Source: Candidatus Baldrarchaeum yapensis
GTDB taxonomy: Archaea > Asgardarchaeota > Baldrarchaeia > Baldrarchaeales > Baldrarchaeaceae
Direction of reading: 5' to 3'
Assembly (NCBI GenBank): GCA_016840465.1
Contig: JAEOSH010000019.1
Coordinates: forward strand, 1 to 31,109
DNA length: 31,109 bases
Shown: piece by piece, positions 23,776 through 31,109 of the stretch
Layout of the letters: every line of letters starts with the position of its first letter
Position numbering within the stretch: the first letter of the stretch is position 1
The notes under the pieces: generated by a model
Told to the model about the DNA's origin: nothing
Databases searched by the model: none
What the model saw: the letters and a program-made list of their open reading frames with translations, nothing else
Position numbers and translations under genes: made by a program

Positions 23776-24879
23776 ATGGCATCTCCGGTAAGAAAACTAG
23801 CAGACTTAATTGCGGGATATAGTGTGGAGGTTAGGAAGAGTGATGATGTTGTAATAAGAGCTACCATGGCAGCAATGCCGCTCTTAGTGGAACTTTACAG
23901 AGCGATCGTTGAGAGAGGTGGGTACCCAATACCTATGCTTACCGATGAGTTGCTCATAGAGACGTTTTACAGATATGCGGATGATGAAGTTCTGAAGCAC
24001 GTCTCACCGATTGAAAAGTTCATTCAGGAGAAAGCAAATGTCATGATAAGGATACTCTCCGATACCCACACGAAGTTCATGAGTTCGATAGACCCCGAGA
24101 AGGTGAAGATTGCCAACGCGGCGAGAATAGAGCTTACGAAAATATTTCTCGAGAGGAGTGCGAAGAAGGAGTTGAGATGGACCGTTGCACCGTATCCCAC
24201 GAAGGCGCTCGCCCAGGAGGCAGGTATGAGCTTCTTCGAGTATGAAGAGTTCGTTTATAGAGCGTGTGCTGTTCATCTCGATGATCCGATTTCCTTCTGG
24301 AAGAAGAAGGGAGAAGAGCAGAAAAAGATAATAGAACTATTGAGTAAGGTCTCGGAGCTGCGCTTTGTTGCCGAGGATACGGATCTAACTGTTAGGGTGG
24401 ATGGTAGAGTCTGGGTCAACGATGATGGTCATGAGAACATGCCGGGCGGGGAAGTCTTTACAGCACCGATAGAGGATAGCGTCGAGGGGCGGATAAGGTT
24501 CACATACCCGGCGATTTGGAGAGGTGTGGAGGTTGAGGATGTCATGTTAGTTTTCAGAAAAGGGGAGGTTGTCGAGGCGAGGGCCAGACGCGGGGAGGAG
24601 TTCTTAAGAAGGATCTTAGAAACCGACGAGGGCGCAAAGAGGGTTGGAGAGTTGGCGTTCGGTCTAAACTACTACATAGATAAATTTACGAAGAACATAC
24701 TGTTCGATGAAAAGATCGGTGGAACTATACACATGGCACTGGGTGCCGCTTATCCGGAGACAGGAGGCAAAAATGTTTCCGCCATTCACTGGGATATGAT
24801 AAAAGACATGAAGAGGGGAAAGGTTTACGCGGATGGAGATTTGATATACGAGAATGGAAAGTTTGTTGTGGAGTTGTAG
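23776..24879 (+). CDS. M29 family aminopeptidase
   Basis: A 367-residue metallo-aminopeptidase of family M29 (AmpS / thermophilic aminopeptidase T type). The C-terminal metal-binding half is easy to recognise: Glu in MPGGEVFTAPIED, Glu in GEVVEARARRGEE, Glu in GELAFGLN, then DEKIGGTIHMALGAAYPE and the HWD motif in SAIHWDMIKD, which supply the ligands of the two-metal site. It removes N-terminal residues from peptides in the cytosol. The start ATG at 23776 has GGTGAT four bases upstream; a GTG nine bases earlier is in frame. It ends one base from the convergent trpB2 stop. Length is slightly below the usual 400 residues. Confidence 0.92.
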   Translation: MASPVRKLADLIAGYSVEVRKSDDVVIRATMAAMPLLVELYRAIVERGGYPIPMLTDELLIETFYRYADDEVLKHVSPIEKFIQEKANVMIRILSDTHTKFMSSIDPEKVKIANAARIELTKIFLERSAKKELRWTVAPYPTKALAQEAGMSFFEYEEFVYRACAVHLDDPISFWKKKGEEQKKIIELLSKVSELRFVAEDTDLTVRVDGRVWVNDDGHENMPGGEVFTAPIEDSVEGRIRFTYPAIWRGVEVEDVMLVFRKGEVVEARARRGEEFLRRILETDEGAKRVGELAFGLNYYIDKFTKNILFDEKIGGTIHMALGAAYPETGGKNVSAIHWDMIKDMKRGKVYADGDLIYENGKFVVEL

Positions 24880-24880
24880 C

Positions 24881-26254
24881 TCATAGATTTCCGATTTCTC
24901 TCCTCACGCTCTCTATGTACCTTTTTATATCGTCCTCTGTTGGGTGATAGTTCAGCAGTTTACCAGATAGGTATTCGTCATACGCTGTTAGATCCAGTAG
25001 CCCATGTCCTGAGAAGTTGAATGCTATTACTTTCTTTTCTCCAGTTTTCTTGCATTCTAGAGCCATGTCTATTGCGGCTTTTACAGCATGGGCGGTTTCA
25101 GGAGCCGGTACATAACCTTCGCACGCCGCAAATATTCTTGCTGCCTCAAACACCTCCGTCTGGTTATAGGCTACGGCTCTTACGACCCCCTCATTTACTA
25201 ATGCACTGAGCGTAGGTGCTACACCGTGATAACGAAGCCCGCCAGCGTGGATGGGCGGTGGGCGGTACACATGCCCTAAAGTGAACATTTTGAGTAACGG
25301 TGTGAGTTTACCGGTATCCCCGTAATCATACATGTAAACTCCTCTTGTCATGGTAGGTACAGCTTTAGGCTCTACGGCTATAACATCAATGTCATCCTTA
25401 CCTGAGAGAATATCAGCTATGAACGGATACGTGAAGCCAGCGAAGTTCGATCCACCGCCAACGCATCCTATCAGTACGTCTGGGTACTCTCCTATAGCCT
25501 CGAACTGCGCTTTCGCCTCCAGCCCTATTACCGTTTGATGTAAAAGTACGAAGTTCAGCACGCTTCCTAAGGAGTATTTCACGTTTTCATGAGTTAGACA
25601 ATCTTCGAGCGCCTCACTTATTGCTATTCCAAGACTACCGGGGTGATTTGGATCCTCTGCTAGGTACTTTCTTCCAACCTCAGTTCTATCGCTTGGAGAT
25701 GGAAACACCTCAGCGCCATATAGTTCCATGAGCACCTTACGGTAGGGTTTCTGTAGATAGGAGGACCTTGTCATGTATACGGTTATCTTTATGCCAAAGA
25801 GTGCACCAGCAAGCGATAGTGCACTACCCCACTGCCCGGCGCCCGTTTCTGTTGTAAGTCTCTCGACTCCCTCCTCACGAGCGTAGTACGCTTGGGCGAC
25901 GGCGGTGTTAACTTTATGACTTCCGGTCGGGGAAAGATCCTCCCTTTTGTAGTATATCTTTGCTGGGGTTCCGAGGAACTTCTCTAATCTGCGTGCTCTT
26001 TGGAGGGGTGTTGGCCTTCCTAACCTCATATACACCTCTCTGATCTCCTCAGGTATCGGAACGAACCTCTGTGTGGAAACCTCCTGTCGCACACACTCTT
26101 TAGGAAAGATCCTTTCGAGTCTACTGGGATCTACGGGAGCCTTTTCTCTCGGATCAAGTGGAGGTGGTAGTGGCTTTCCCAAATCGGCGAGGATGTTGTA
26201 CCAGTGTCTCGGAACCTGTTCTACATCGAGCAGAACTTTGACTTCAGATCTCAT
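24881..26254 (-). CDS. trpB2: Tryptophan synthase beta chain, TrpB2 type
   Basis: A 457-residue PLP enzyme. The lysine that holds PLP is in [26 protein letters not shown] carries the catalytic Glu/Gln region, [11 protein letters not shown] binds the phosphate, and LTAYDEYL ends the core. The long N-terminal segment and the [10 protein letters not shown] sequence are typical of the TrpB2 group, which condenses indole or free serine substrates without a tight TrpA partner. No trpA or other trp genes are present, as often for TrpB2, whose role may be indole salvage. The start overlaps the upstream winged-helix gene by 11 bases, so regulator and enzyme are coupled; a GGGGGAAAAAG ribosome site is in the end of that gene. 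Confidence 0.95.
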   Translation of the reverse strand: MRSEVKVLLDVEQVPRHWYNILADLGKPLPPPLDPREKAPVDPSRLERIFPKECVRQEVSTQRFVPIPEEIREVYMRLGRPTPLQRARRLEKFLGTPAKIYYKREDLSPTGSHKVNTAVAQAYYAREEGVERLTTETGAGQWGSALSLAGALFGIKITVYMTRSSYLQKPYRKVLMELYGAEVFPSPSDRTEVGRKYLAEDPNHPGSLGIAISEALEDCLTHENVKYSLGSVLNFVLLHQTVIGLEAKAQFEAIGEYPDVLIGCVGGGSNFAGFTYPFIADILSGKDDIDVIAVEPKAVPTMTRGVYMYDYGDTGKLTPLLKMFTLGHVYRPPPIHAGGLRYHGVAPTLSALVNEGVVRAVAYNQTEVFEAARIFAACEGYVPAPETAHAVKAAIDMALECKKTGEKKVIAFNFSGHGLLDLTAYDEYLSGKLLNYHPTEDDIKRYIESVRREIGNL

Positions 26255-26612
26255 CTTTTTCCCCCTCCGAGTCCAAGGCTTCGGCTATGAGCTCCCCCAC
26301 GGACGATAACCTCAGGGGAACTCCTCTCTCGTACTCGACAAGACCGCACTCCCTCAGACTTTTCAGTATCCTTTTCACTGTGCTTAGCGGTATCCCCGTG
26401 GACTCAGAAAGCCTCGCCGAGAACTTACTATAACTTGTATTGTCTTGCTCTCTTAGAAGCATGCGCAGAACAAATTTCTGTTTTTGTGTCAACCTCCTCT
26501 TGCAGATGCTCACAAGAACACGAATAATTTCGGAGTATGCTGGTCTTCTCTTAACCGTAGGGGACACGCCCACGGGGGTATATCTCAAGAAGTTAGACCC
26601 AAATAGAGTCAC
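26244..26612 (-). CDS. Winged-helix transcriptional regulator coupled to trpB2
   Basis: A 122-residue DNA-binding protein. The helix-turn-helix is in [17 protein letters not shown], then [18 protein letters not shown], with the recognition helix [17 protein letters not shown] and wing [11 protein letters not shown]. The N-terminal 25 residues are not part of the domain and the annotated GTG at 26610-26612 is doubtful: the strong GGAGGTGA site nearby points instead to an out-of-frame ATG pair (see the small leader frame). Because it shares a transcript with trpB2, with overlapping frames, it is probably a regulator of tryptophan or indole metabolism and of its own operon. Whether it senses tryptophan is not visible. 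Confidence 0.82.
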   Translation of the reverse strand: MTLFGSNFLRYTPVGVSPTVKRRPAYSEIIRVLVSICKRRLTQKQKFVLRMLLREQDNTSYSKFSARLSESTGIPLSTVKRILKSLRECGLVEYERGVPLRLSSVGELIAEALDSEGEKDEI

Positions 26613-26619
26613 CCATCAT
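26593..26619 (-). CDS. Possible eight-residue Trp-containing leader peptide of trpB2 operon
   Basis: ATG ATG GGT GAC TCT ATT TGG GTC TAA (MMGDSIWV) starts three bases after a full GGAGGTGA ribosome site (26623-26630), the best in the region, and overlaps the start of the regulator gene in another frame. A TATA-like stretch TTTTATCA lies at about 26654-26661. A single Trp codon in a short peptide ahead of a trp gene suggests a leader, but it could instead be the mutated start of the regulator gene. Confidence 0.35.
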   Translation of the reverse strand: MMGDSIWV

Positions 26620-26630
26620 GTTTCACCTCC

Positions 26631-27302
26631 ACGCACGGATCTTTTCACAGGATCTTGATAAAAGATTTTTGGGCCACTAAAATGATCCAGCGTTATGAGA
26701 TCCCTTTGTCTTATACGCCCTATGTGTTCTCCTAACACTTCAGGCGTAATGTTATCCGAGGTCACAATTCCTAAGTAAAGAGAGGAAAGATTGCTACCGC
26801 AAAATTTCGTTCTGAGGATTCTATGTTGTGGAGATATTAGAAATTTCACATGTCGTAATATTCGATCTTAACCATGTGGCCATACTGTCCATTCTCATAT
26901 GTGACATATACCTCATACCCGCCATTTGCCAAATATTGATATTGTTCTCCAATGATACATTGACAAAATTTTTATTTTGCCGATATATAGCATTTTGCTG
27001 CAGTTGACGATTTCGTAAAAAAGTACTCTTACCCCCTTGTAAGTGCGATAACATTCGAACTTTACAAAACACATTTGGTATACATCTTTATAATTGGGAA
27101 GTTGGATAAACTTCCTTAACCACTATTTAAAATCCGAGAAAGGTTCCAGTAGGTCCGATTTTTAGAAGATTTTTTCGCTAGTTTTCGGCACATTACCGAA
27201 TTCTTGCATTAATCGTTTGAATGGGAAAATTTTGAAATATAGGAGCCCTCCATATGATCGTGTTACCTAATATCTTTAAGAAAATACCAATGAGGTGGGC
27301 AT
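26631..27302. other. Long AT-rich divergent spacer
   Basis: About 670 bases between the leftward regulator/trpB2 operon and the rightward thiolase operon. It contains a TATA-like site for each side (about 26654-26661 leftward; ATATCTTTAAG near 27270-27280 rightward) and the inverted repeat at 27097-27115. A minus-strand frame of 77 codons at 26616-26849 is open but contains the leftward promoter and has no known motif, so I do not call it. No RNA gene was recognised. Confidence 0.45.
27097..27115. repeat. Perfect 7-bp inverted repeat upstream of the thiolase operon
   Basis: GGAAGTT-GGATA-AACTTCC, just downstream of an AT-rich TATA-like stretch (CTTTATAATT, 27086-27095). It could be an operator for a dimeric repressor of an early promoter, 190 bases before the first gene. 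It is seen directly; function is inference. Confidence 0.45.
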
Positions 27303-28457
27303 GTGACCCGGAGGGTCGCGATCGTCGGGGTAGGGTATAGCGACTTTAGACCGGCAACTCCCGATGTTGCCTTCCATGAGATGATGTTCGAGGCCGCGGT
27401 CAAGGCGTACGAGGATGCGGGTGTCAACCCCCGCAAGGATATCGATAGTTTCATTGCATGCTCCGAGGACTACTGGGAGGGCTTCAGCATCTTTGACGAA
27501 TTCGTTCCTGACCAGTTGGGTGCCGTATTGAAGCCTGTATGCACAATTTCGGCGGATGGGATGTATGGAGTGATAAATGCGTACCTTCAGATAAGAACAG
27601 GCGCCTTCGACATTGTTGCAGTTGAAGCGCATAGCAAGGCTAGCGATATTGTCAATATGTGGCATGTGATGGCGTTTGCCTTCGACCCCATCATAAACAG
27701 GCCACTGAAGATGCATCCCTACGTCATTGCTGGCCTGGAGATGATGAAGTTCCTTAAGGACTCCGGCAACACCGAAGAACACTGCGCGATGGTCGTTGCT
27801 AAGAACAAGAAGAACGCAATGAAGACCCCTTATGCATCTTATGGTTCAATAATAAGTCCAGAGGACGTTCTGACATCTGAGACTCTATTCCACCCACTTA
27901 AGAAGTTGGACGCAAGCGAGTTTGTGGACGGAGCAGTAGTTATTGTTCTAGCGGCAGAAGAGGTTGCTCGTAAACTCACCGATACCCCGATATGGATAAA
28001 AGGAGTTGGCTGGTGCACGGATACTCCATGGCTTGAGTTCAGGGACTGGTCCAGAGCTGTTTATGCAGAAATGGCCGCAGAAATGGCATATAAGATGGCG
28101 AGGATTCATGAGCCTGCAAAGCAAATAGATTTCGCCGAAATTGACGATAAGTTCTCGTATAAGGAATTACAACACATGGAAGCGCTAAGACTATGCAGAA
28201 AAGGAGAGGCGGGTCTTTTAGTCGAGGAAGGAGTTACCGAGAGGGATGGGGACCTGCCAGTTAACCCCTCCGGTGGGTTCTTGGGGGTTGGCAATCCGCT
28301 CGAGGCGGGTGGACTTGTCAAGATACTCGAGGCGGTACTACAACTGAGAGGAGAAGCGGGTAAGAGACAGGTTCCAAAAGCGGAGGTTGCGGTGACGCAG
28401 ATATGGAGAGGAGTTCCCACAACTTCAGGTGCTGTTGTTGTTTTAGGTAGGGAATGA
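27303..28457 (+). CDS. Thiolase-fold protein 1 (lacks thiolase catalytic residues)
   Basis: A 384-residue protein with the full thiolase fold: N-terminal RRVAIVGVGYSDFRPA, the centre TEEHCAMVVAKNKKNAM, IDFAEIDDKFSYKELQHME, and the C-terminal DLPVNPSGGFLGVGNPLEAG. The nucleophile position of the SCP2-thiolase family (VCATGS) aligns with ISADGM, giving Ser83; a Cys80 lies three residues earlier. The HP of the usual GHP loop is GNP, and the last Cys-rich loop is VPTTSGAVVV. It is therefore not an ordinary thiolase. Members of this type pair with DUF35 proteins in acyl-CoA aldolases. GTG start behind GAGGTGGG, preceded by TATA-like ATATCTTTAAG. It heads an operon with a paralog, two DUF35 genes and probably the acyl-CoA dehydrogenase. 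Confidence 0.9.
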   Translation: MTRRVAIVGVGYSDFRPATPDVAFHEMMFEAAVKAYEDAGVNPRKDIDSFIACSEDYWEGFSIFDEFVPDQLGAVLKPVCTISADGMYGVINAYLQIRTGAFDIVAVEAHSKASDIVNMWHVMAFAFDPIINRPLKMHPYVIAGLEMMKFLKDSGNTEEHCAMVVAKNKKNAMKTPYASYGSIISPEDVLTSETLFHPLKKLDASEFVDGAVVIVLAAEEVARKLTDTPIWIKGVGWCTDTPWLEFRDWSRAVYAEMAAEMAYKMARIHEPAKQIDFAEIDDKFSYKELQHMEALRLCRKGEAGLLVEEGVTERDGDLPVNPSGGFLGVGNPLEAGGLVKILEAVLQLRGEAGKRQVPKAEVAVTQIWRGVPTTSGAVVVLGRE

Positions 28458-28472
28458 TTGGGGGTGTGTGAT

Positions 28473-29639
28473 GTGATTATTAAGAGGAAAGTTGCGGTAG
28501 TTGGTGCCGGTTTGACGCTCTTCAGGAGGAGAATGCAGGAAACATCGAGGGAACTCGCATGGGAAGCGACCAAGATGGCCCTAGAGACCGCTGGTATCGA
28601 ACTTAAGGACGTAGAATGTGTAGTGATGGGATCTGCTCCCGATGCGTTTGATGGTATTCATATGAAGGGCGAGAACTTGGCGGATGGATGCGGTGGCTGG
28701 AGGAAACCCTACACTAGGGTGTTCGTTGGCGGTGGAACTGGGGTTTTCGTTCCAATAGCCGCGTGGTGGCATGTTGCCTCCGGGCATTTTGATATATGCC
28801 TAGCCGTTGCTGAGGAGAAGATGAGCCCTTGTCATCCACATCCTCAGTGGGCGTTCCACACGATATTCGACCCGATACTTTCTAGGCCCCTCGGGGTCAA
28901 TCTGATATGGATATTCGCGCTCGAGATGCACCGCTACATGTACAAGTATGGCATAAAGAAAGAGGATATTGCTCTAGTTTCGGTGAAGAACAAGGCGAAC
29001 GCACTTGATCACCCGTGTGCACAGCTTGCTGCGAAAATTACTGTTGAGGACGTGTTGAATTCCGAAGTGCTAGTATGGCCCGTTCAGAGATTGGATATCA
29101 GCCCGATAACAGACGGTGCAGCGGCAATTGTGTTGGCGTCTGAGGATGTTGCCAAAAAGCTTACTGATTCACCTGTATGGATAGAGGGTGTCGGATGGTG
29201 CCTTGATTCAAGATACTGGACGAACAGAGATCTTGCCTATCCAAAGTACGTCGAGTATGCAGCGAGAATGGCATATAAGATGGCGGGAATCCATAACCCG
29301 CCCAAGGAGATAGACGTTGCGGAAGTGTATGACCCGTTCGACTACAAGGAATTGCATCACATGGAGGGTCTCCTATTAGCTAGAAAGGGCGAAGCGCCGA
29401 AGCTTACGAAGGAAGGAGTCACTCAGAGAGACGGAGACCTTCCGATAAACCCATCCGGAGGACTACTAGGCGTAGGAAACCCGATCGCTGCAGCGGGGTT
29501 AATGAAAGTTTGCGAGATATTCTGGCAGTTGAGGGGAGAGGCGGGCAAAAGGCAAGTTCCTGGAGACCCGAGGACCGGACTTGCTCAAGCTTGGGGAGAC
29601 CTGATGCAGATAGGTACTGTTATTGTGATGAGGGCGTGA
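28473..29639 (+). CDS. Thiolase-fold protein 2 (lacks thiolase catalytic residues)
   Basis: A 388-residue paralog of the preceding protein, sharing long stretches such as KKLTDSPVWIEGVGWC and GLLGVGNPIAAAGLMK. The nucleophile position aligns with VGGGTGV, giving Gly87 in place of Cys, the GHP His is again Asn (GNP), and the final loop (LMQIGTVIVMRA) has no Cys. Conserved acidic residues in VAEVYDPFDYKELHHME remain. The two proteins most likely form a heteromer, perhaps with one active and one structural subunit. The GTG at 28473 was chosen because GGGGGTG is six bases upstream; the frame is open from 28458, immediately behind the stop of the first gene, and the two are surely cotranscribed. 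Confidence 0.9.
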   Translation: MIIKRKVAVVGAGLTLFRRRMQETSRELAWEATKMALETAGIELKDVECVVMGSAPDAFDGIHMKGENLADGCGGWRKPYTRVFVGGGTGVFVPIAAWWHVASGHFDICLAVAEEKMSPCHPHPQWAFHTIFDPILSRPLGVNLIWIFALEMHRYMYKYGIKKEDIALVSVKNKANALDHPCAQLAAKITVEDVLNSEVLVWPVQRLDISPITDGAAAIVLASEDVAKKLTDSPVWIEGVGWCLDSRYWTNRDLAYPKYVEYAARMAYKMAGIHNPPKEIDVAEVYDPFDYKELHHMEGLLLARKGEAPKLTKEGVTQRDGDLPINPSGGLLGVGNPIAAAGLMKVCEIFWQLRGEAGKRQVPGDPRTGLAQAWGDLMQIGTVIVMRA

Positions 29640-29652
29640 GGAGGTGGTTAAG

Positions 29653-30186
29653 GTGAGTGAGAAGATAAAGGAGTATCCGGGGCATCCCCTATCTGAGCAG
29701 GATATCTCTACTGGCAAGGTTTTAACAACAAAATGGCGCCCTAAGGCCAGATATATGTATGCTGCTGGAGTTGCGATAAGCAAGTTTCTCGAAGAATTGA
29801 AAAACGGGAGAATTGTGGGAAGAAAGTGCAGAAAGTGCGGAAGGATCCTCGTGCCACCTCGAATGTACTGCGAGTGGTGCTTTAGACCGACGGACGAATG
29901 GGTTTACGTCAAGGACACGGGCAGGGTCGTTACTGCGGTCATAAGTTACATAGCCGCCGATAGGGCAAGGCTCGAAAAGCCGGAGATAATTGCAGTTATA
30001 GAGTTGGACGGCGCGTCACCCGGTATGGGCATTCTCCACAAACTCGGTGAGGTGGATCCCGAGGACGTAAAGAATATGAAGGTCTTCGGGATGAGGGTAA
30101 AAGCTGTATGGAAGCCACCTGAAGAGAGGGAGGGGTCGATTACCGACATTCTATACTTCAGACCATTAAAGGAGGGTGAGGAGTAA
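29653..30186 (+). CDS. DUF35 protein A (rubredoxin-like zinc ribbon plus OB fold)
   Basis: A 177-residue accessory subunit. A helical N terminus ends in SKFLEELKNGRIVGRKC; the zinc ribbon is CRKCGRILVPPRMYCEWC, followed by the OB-fold barrel (VYVKDTGRVVTAVISYI, IIAVIELDGASPGMGILH) and a tail IERE-like EREGSITDILYFRP. DUF35 proteins dock on thiolase-fold enzymes and can bind CoA; in ChsH2/Ltp2 and BbsA/BbsB they are needed for activity. The start GTG at 29653 follows GGAGGTG by six bases; the frame is open from a GTG at 29644. It sits four to fourteen bases after thiolase-like gene 2 and its stop overlaps the next start by one base. Confidence 0.92.
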   Translation: MSEKIKEYPGHPLSEQDISTGKVLTTKWRPKARYMYAAGVAISKFLEELKNGRIVGRKCRKCGRILVPPRMYCEWCFRPTDEWVYVKDTGRVVTAVISYIAADRARLEKPEIIAVIELDGASPGMGILHKLGEVDPEDVKNMKVFGMRVKAVWKPPEEREGSITDILYFRPLKEGEE

Positions 30187-30659
30187 TGTCGCTTGAGAAG
30201 ATTAGGGATCCCGAAAGAATGAGACGCTGGCCGGGTCATATGGAAACTGATTATGTTTACACAGTTGGCCTAGCGGGCGAGAGATTCTTCAGGGAAATAA
30301 AGGATAACGGCAAGTTTTATGGCACGCGTTGCGAAAAATGCGGAATAACTTACTTCCCGGCGAGGACCTTCTGCGAGAGGTGCCTCTCGGAGTTAAAGGA
30401 GTGGGTTGAGGTATCCCCGCGGGGATACGTTGAGATGTATACTATCGCATATATGGATCTCGAGGGCAATAAGTTAGAAAAGCCGGAGATCTGGGCGTTC
30501 ATAAGGTTTGAAGGAGTATTCGGTGGCTTGGTTCACAAGCTTGGCGAAGTGAAGCCTGAGGAAGTCAAGATAGGAATGGTGGTCGAACCAGTTCTAAAGC
30601 CTAAAGAGCAACGCGAAGGATCAATCACTGACATTCTCTATTTCAAACCAGCGAAGTGA
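30186..30659 (+). CDS. DUF35 protein B (zinc ribbon plus OB fold)
   Basis: A 157-residue paralog of DUF35 protein A. A helical start (DYVYTVGLAGERFFREI) is followed by the zinc ribbon CEKCGITYFPARTFCERC and an OB fold (VEMYTIAYMDLEG, IWAFIRFEGVFGGLVHK), ending EGSITDILYFKPAK, identical in pattern to A. Start is the ATG of TAATG, overlapping the previous stop by one base, so translation is coupled and the two are probably made in equal amounts. Two DUF35 proteins beside two thiolase-like ones suggest one DUF35 per thiolase-like subunit. A T-rich stretch follows at 30671-30687 and could be a terminator. Confidence 0.92.
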   Translation: MSLEKIRDPERMRRWPGHMETDYVYTVGLAGERFFREIKDNGKFYGTRCEKCGITYFPARTFCERCLSELKEWVEVSPRGYVEMYTIAYMDLEGNKLEKPEIWAFIRFEGVFGGLVHKLGEVKPEEVKIGMVVEPVLKPKEQREGSITDILYFKPAK

Positions 30660-30689
30660 TCTCAGGTATTATCTTTTCATTTTTAATCA

Positions 30690-30698
30690 TTATTTAAG
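30690..30698 (+). promoter_or_regulatory. TATA-like box before the acyl-CoA dehydrogenase
   Basis: TTATTTAAG is about 25-30 bases ahead of the likely transcript start and ribosome site (GGTGAGG at 30719-30725). Thus the dehydrogenase may have its own promoter although it lies in line with the operon. Confidence 0.4.
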
Positions 30699-30729
30699 AC
30701 GAGAAAAGTATTTCGGAGTGGTGAGGCAT

Positions 30730-31109
30730 ATGCTTTTGAGTCCCTTTGGCCCCGAGTTGGAGAAGTTTAGGGAAGAAGTAATATCATTTCTCGAGAGGGA
30801 GTTGGTTCCGCTAGTTGACAAAATAGAGAGGGAGAATTACTTTGCTAGGGAGTTCATAGAGGCCTGCGGGCGGGAGGGATATCTAGGATCCCTTTTTCCT
30901 AAAGAATATGGAGGGACGGAAAGAGGCGCGATGGCAGAGGTGATAATCGCGGAGGAAACCGCAGCGGTATGCCCTGCCATAGAGATGGCGAGAGCCTCCA
31001 GTTGCGTACTCTTCGCGTTCCCCGTTTTTAAGTTTGGTACCGAGGAACAGAGGAGAGAATATCTTGCTCCGGTGATTAAGGGAGAGAAGTTAGGAGCATT
31101 GGGAATAAC
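30730..31109 (+). CDS. Acyl-CoA dehydrogenase, N-terminal part (runs off the window)
   Basis: The first 126 residues of an acyl-CoA dehydrogenase, cut by the window end. The N-terminal helical domain is typical: REEVISFLERELVPLVDKI, GREGYLGSLFPKEYGGT, IIAEETAAVCPAIEMAR, and FGTEEQRREYLAPVIKGE, then LGALGIT at the edge, where the substrate and FAD motifs should follow. The ATG at 30730 has GGTGAGG five bases upstream. Together with the preceding thiolase-like and DUF35 genes it suggests a beta-oxidation-like route in which it dehydrogenates the acyl-CoA before, or after, carbon-carbon cleavage. It is a different protein from the long dehydrogenase at 20345-21916. Confidence 0.92.
   Translation, partial: MLLSPFGPELEKFREEVISFLERELVPLVDKIERENYFAREFIEACGREGYLGSLFPKEYGGTERGAMAEVIIAEETAAVCPAIEMARASSCVLFAFPVFKFGTEEQRREYLAPVIKGEKLGALGI

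Noticed and set aside
26616-26849. Minus-strand open frame of 77 codons ahead of the trpB2 regulator
   Set aside because: It would contain the leftward promoter, has no recognisable motif and its end overlaps the leader and ribosome site.

Overview
The window looks like chromosomal DNA of a thermophilic archaeon, probably of the Thermoproteota (TACK) lineage. Evidence: AT-rich TATA-like boxes and strong GGAGGTGA-type ribosome sites, frequent GTG/TTG starts, an archaeal-style C/D box sRNA, AbrB/PIN toxin-antitoxin genes, TET-type M42 and M29 aminopeptidases, a TrpB2-type tryptophan synthase and a two-subunit-type fumarase. The lineage is inferred from gene content; no rRNA or other marker gene is present.

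Layout. 1-1450: a GC-rich scrap zone with a frame-disrupted DDE transposase, a perfect-looking hairpin and a GC-rich island that may be another transposon remnant. 1457-7000: housekeeping genes: a Ras/Rab-like GTPase, an M42 aminopeptidase preceded by a zinc-finger protein, a THUMP methyltransferase, and a MoxR ATPase/VWA pair. 7000-8070: gene-poor, holding a dead VapBC pair. 8071-10670: phosphoribosyltransferase diverging from a trans-sulfuration PLP enzyme and a CYTH protein. 10750-10842: a C/D box sRNA with a guide to a conserved 23S rRNA sequence. 10850-16100: fumarase alpha subunit, an intact VapBC, an unknown small protein, an MFS transporter, an MBL-fold hydrolase and a HAD hydrolase.

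16369-23725 alternates live metabolic genes (DUF2148 ferredoxin-like protein with an enolase-superfamily dehydratase/racemase; an acyl-CoA dehydrogenase with an extra C-terminal winged-helix-like region) with decayed envelope genes: a signal-peptide surface protein broken by a frameshift and an amber codon, a second membrane-anchored protein with two frameshifts, and the C-terminal remnant of a polysaccharide flippase. Envelope functions appear to be under loss or replacement here. 23776-26612 holds an M29 aminopeptidase converging on trpB2, which is translationally coupled to an upstream winged-helix regulator.

27303-31109 is the most interesting part: two tandem thiolase-fold genes, two tandem DUF35 (zinc ribbon plus OB fold) genes and an acyl-CoA dehydrogenase running off the window. 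Neither thiolase-like protein keeps the Cys/His/Cys catalytic residues of true thiolases. This recalls the thiolase-like aldolase/DUF35 complexes of steroid side-chain degradation (Ltp2 type) and the BbsAB enzyme of toluene degradation, so the operon may encode a heteromeric acyl-CoA carbon-carbon lyase rather than a thiolase. Its substrate cannot be told from sequence.
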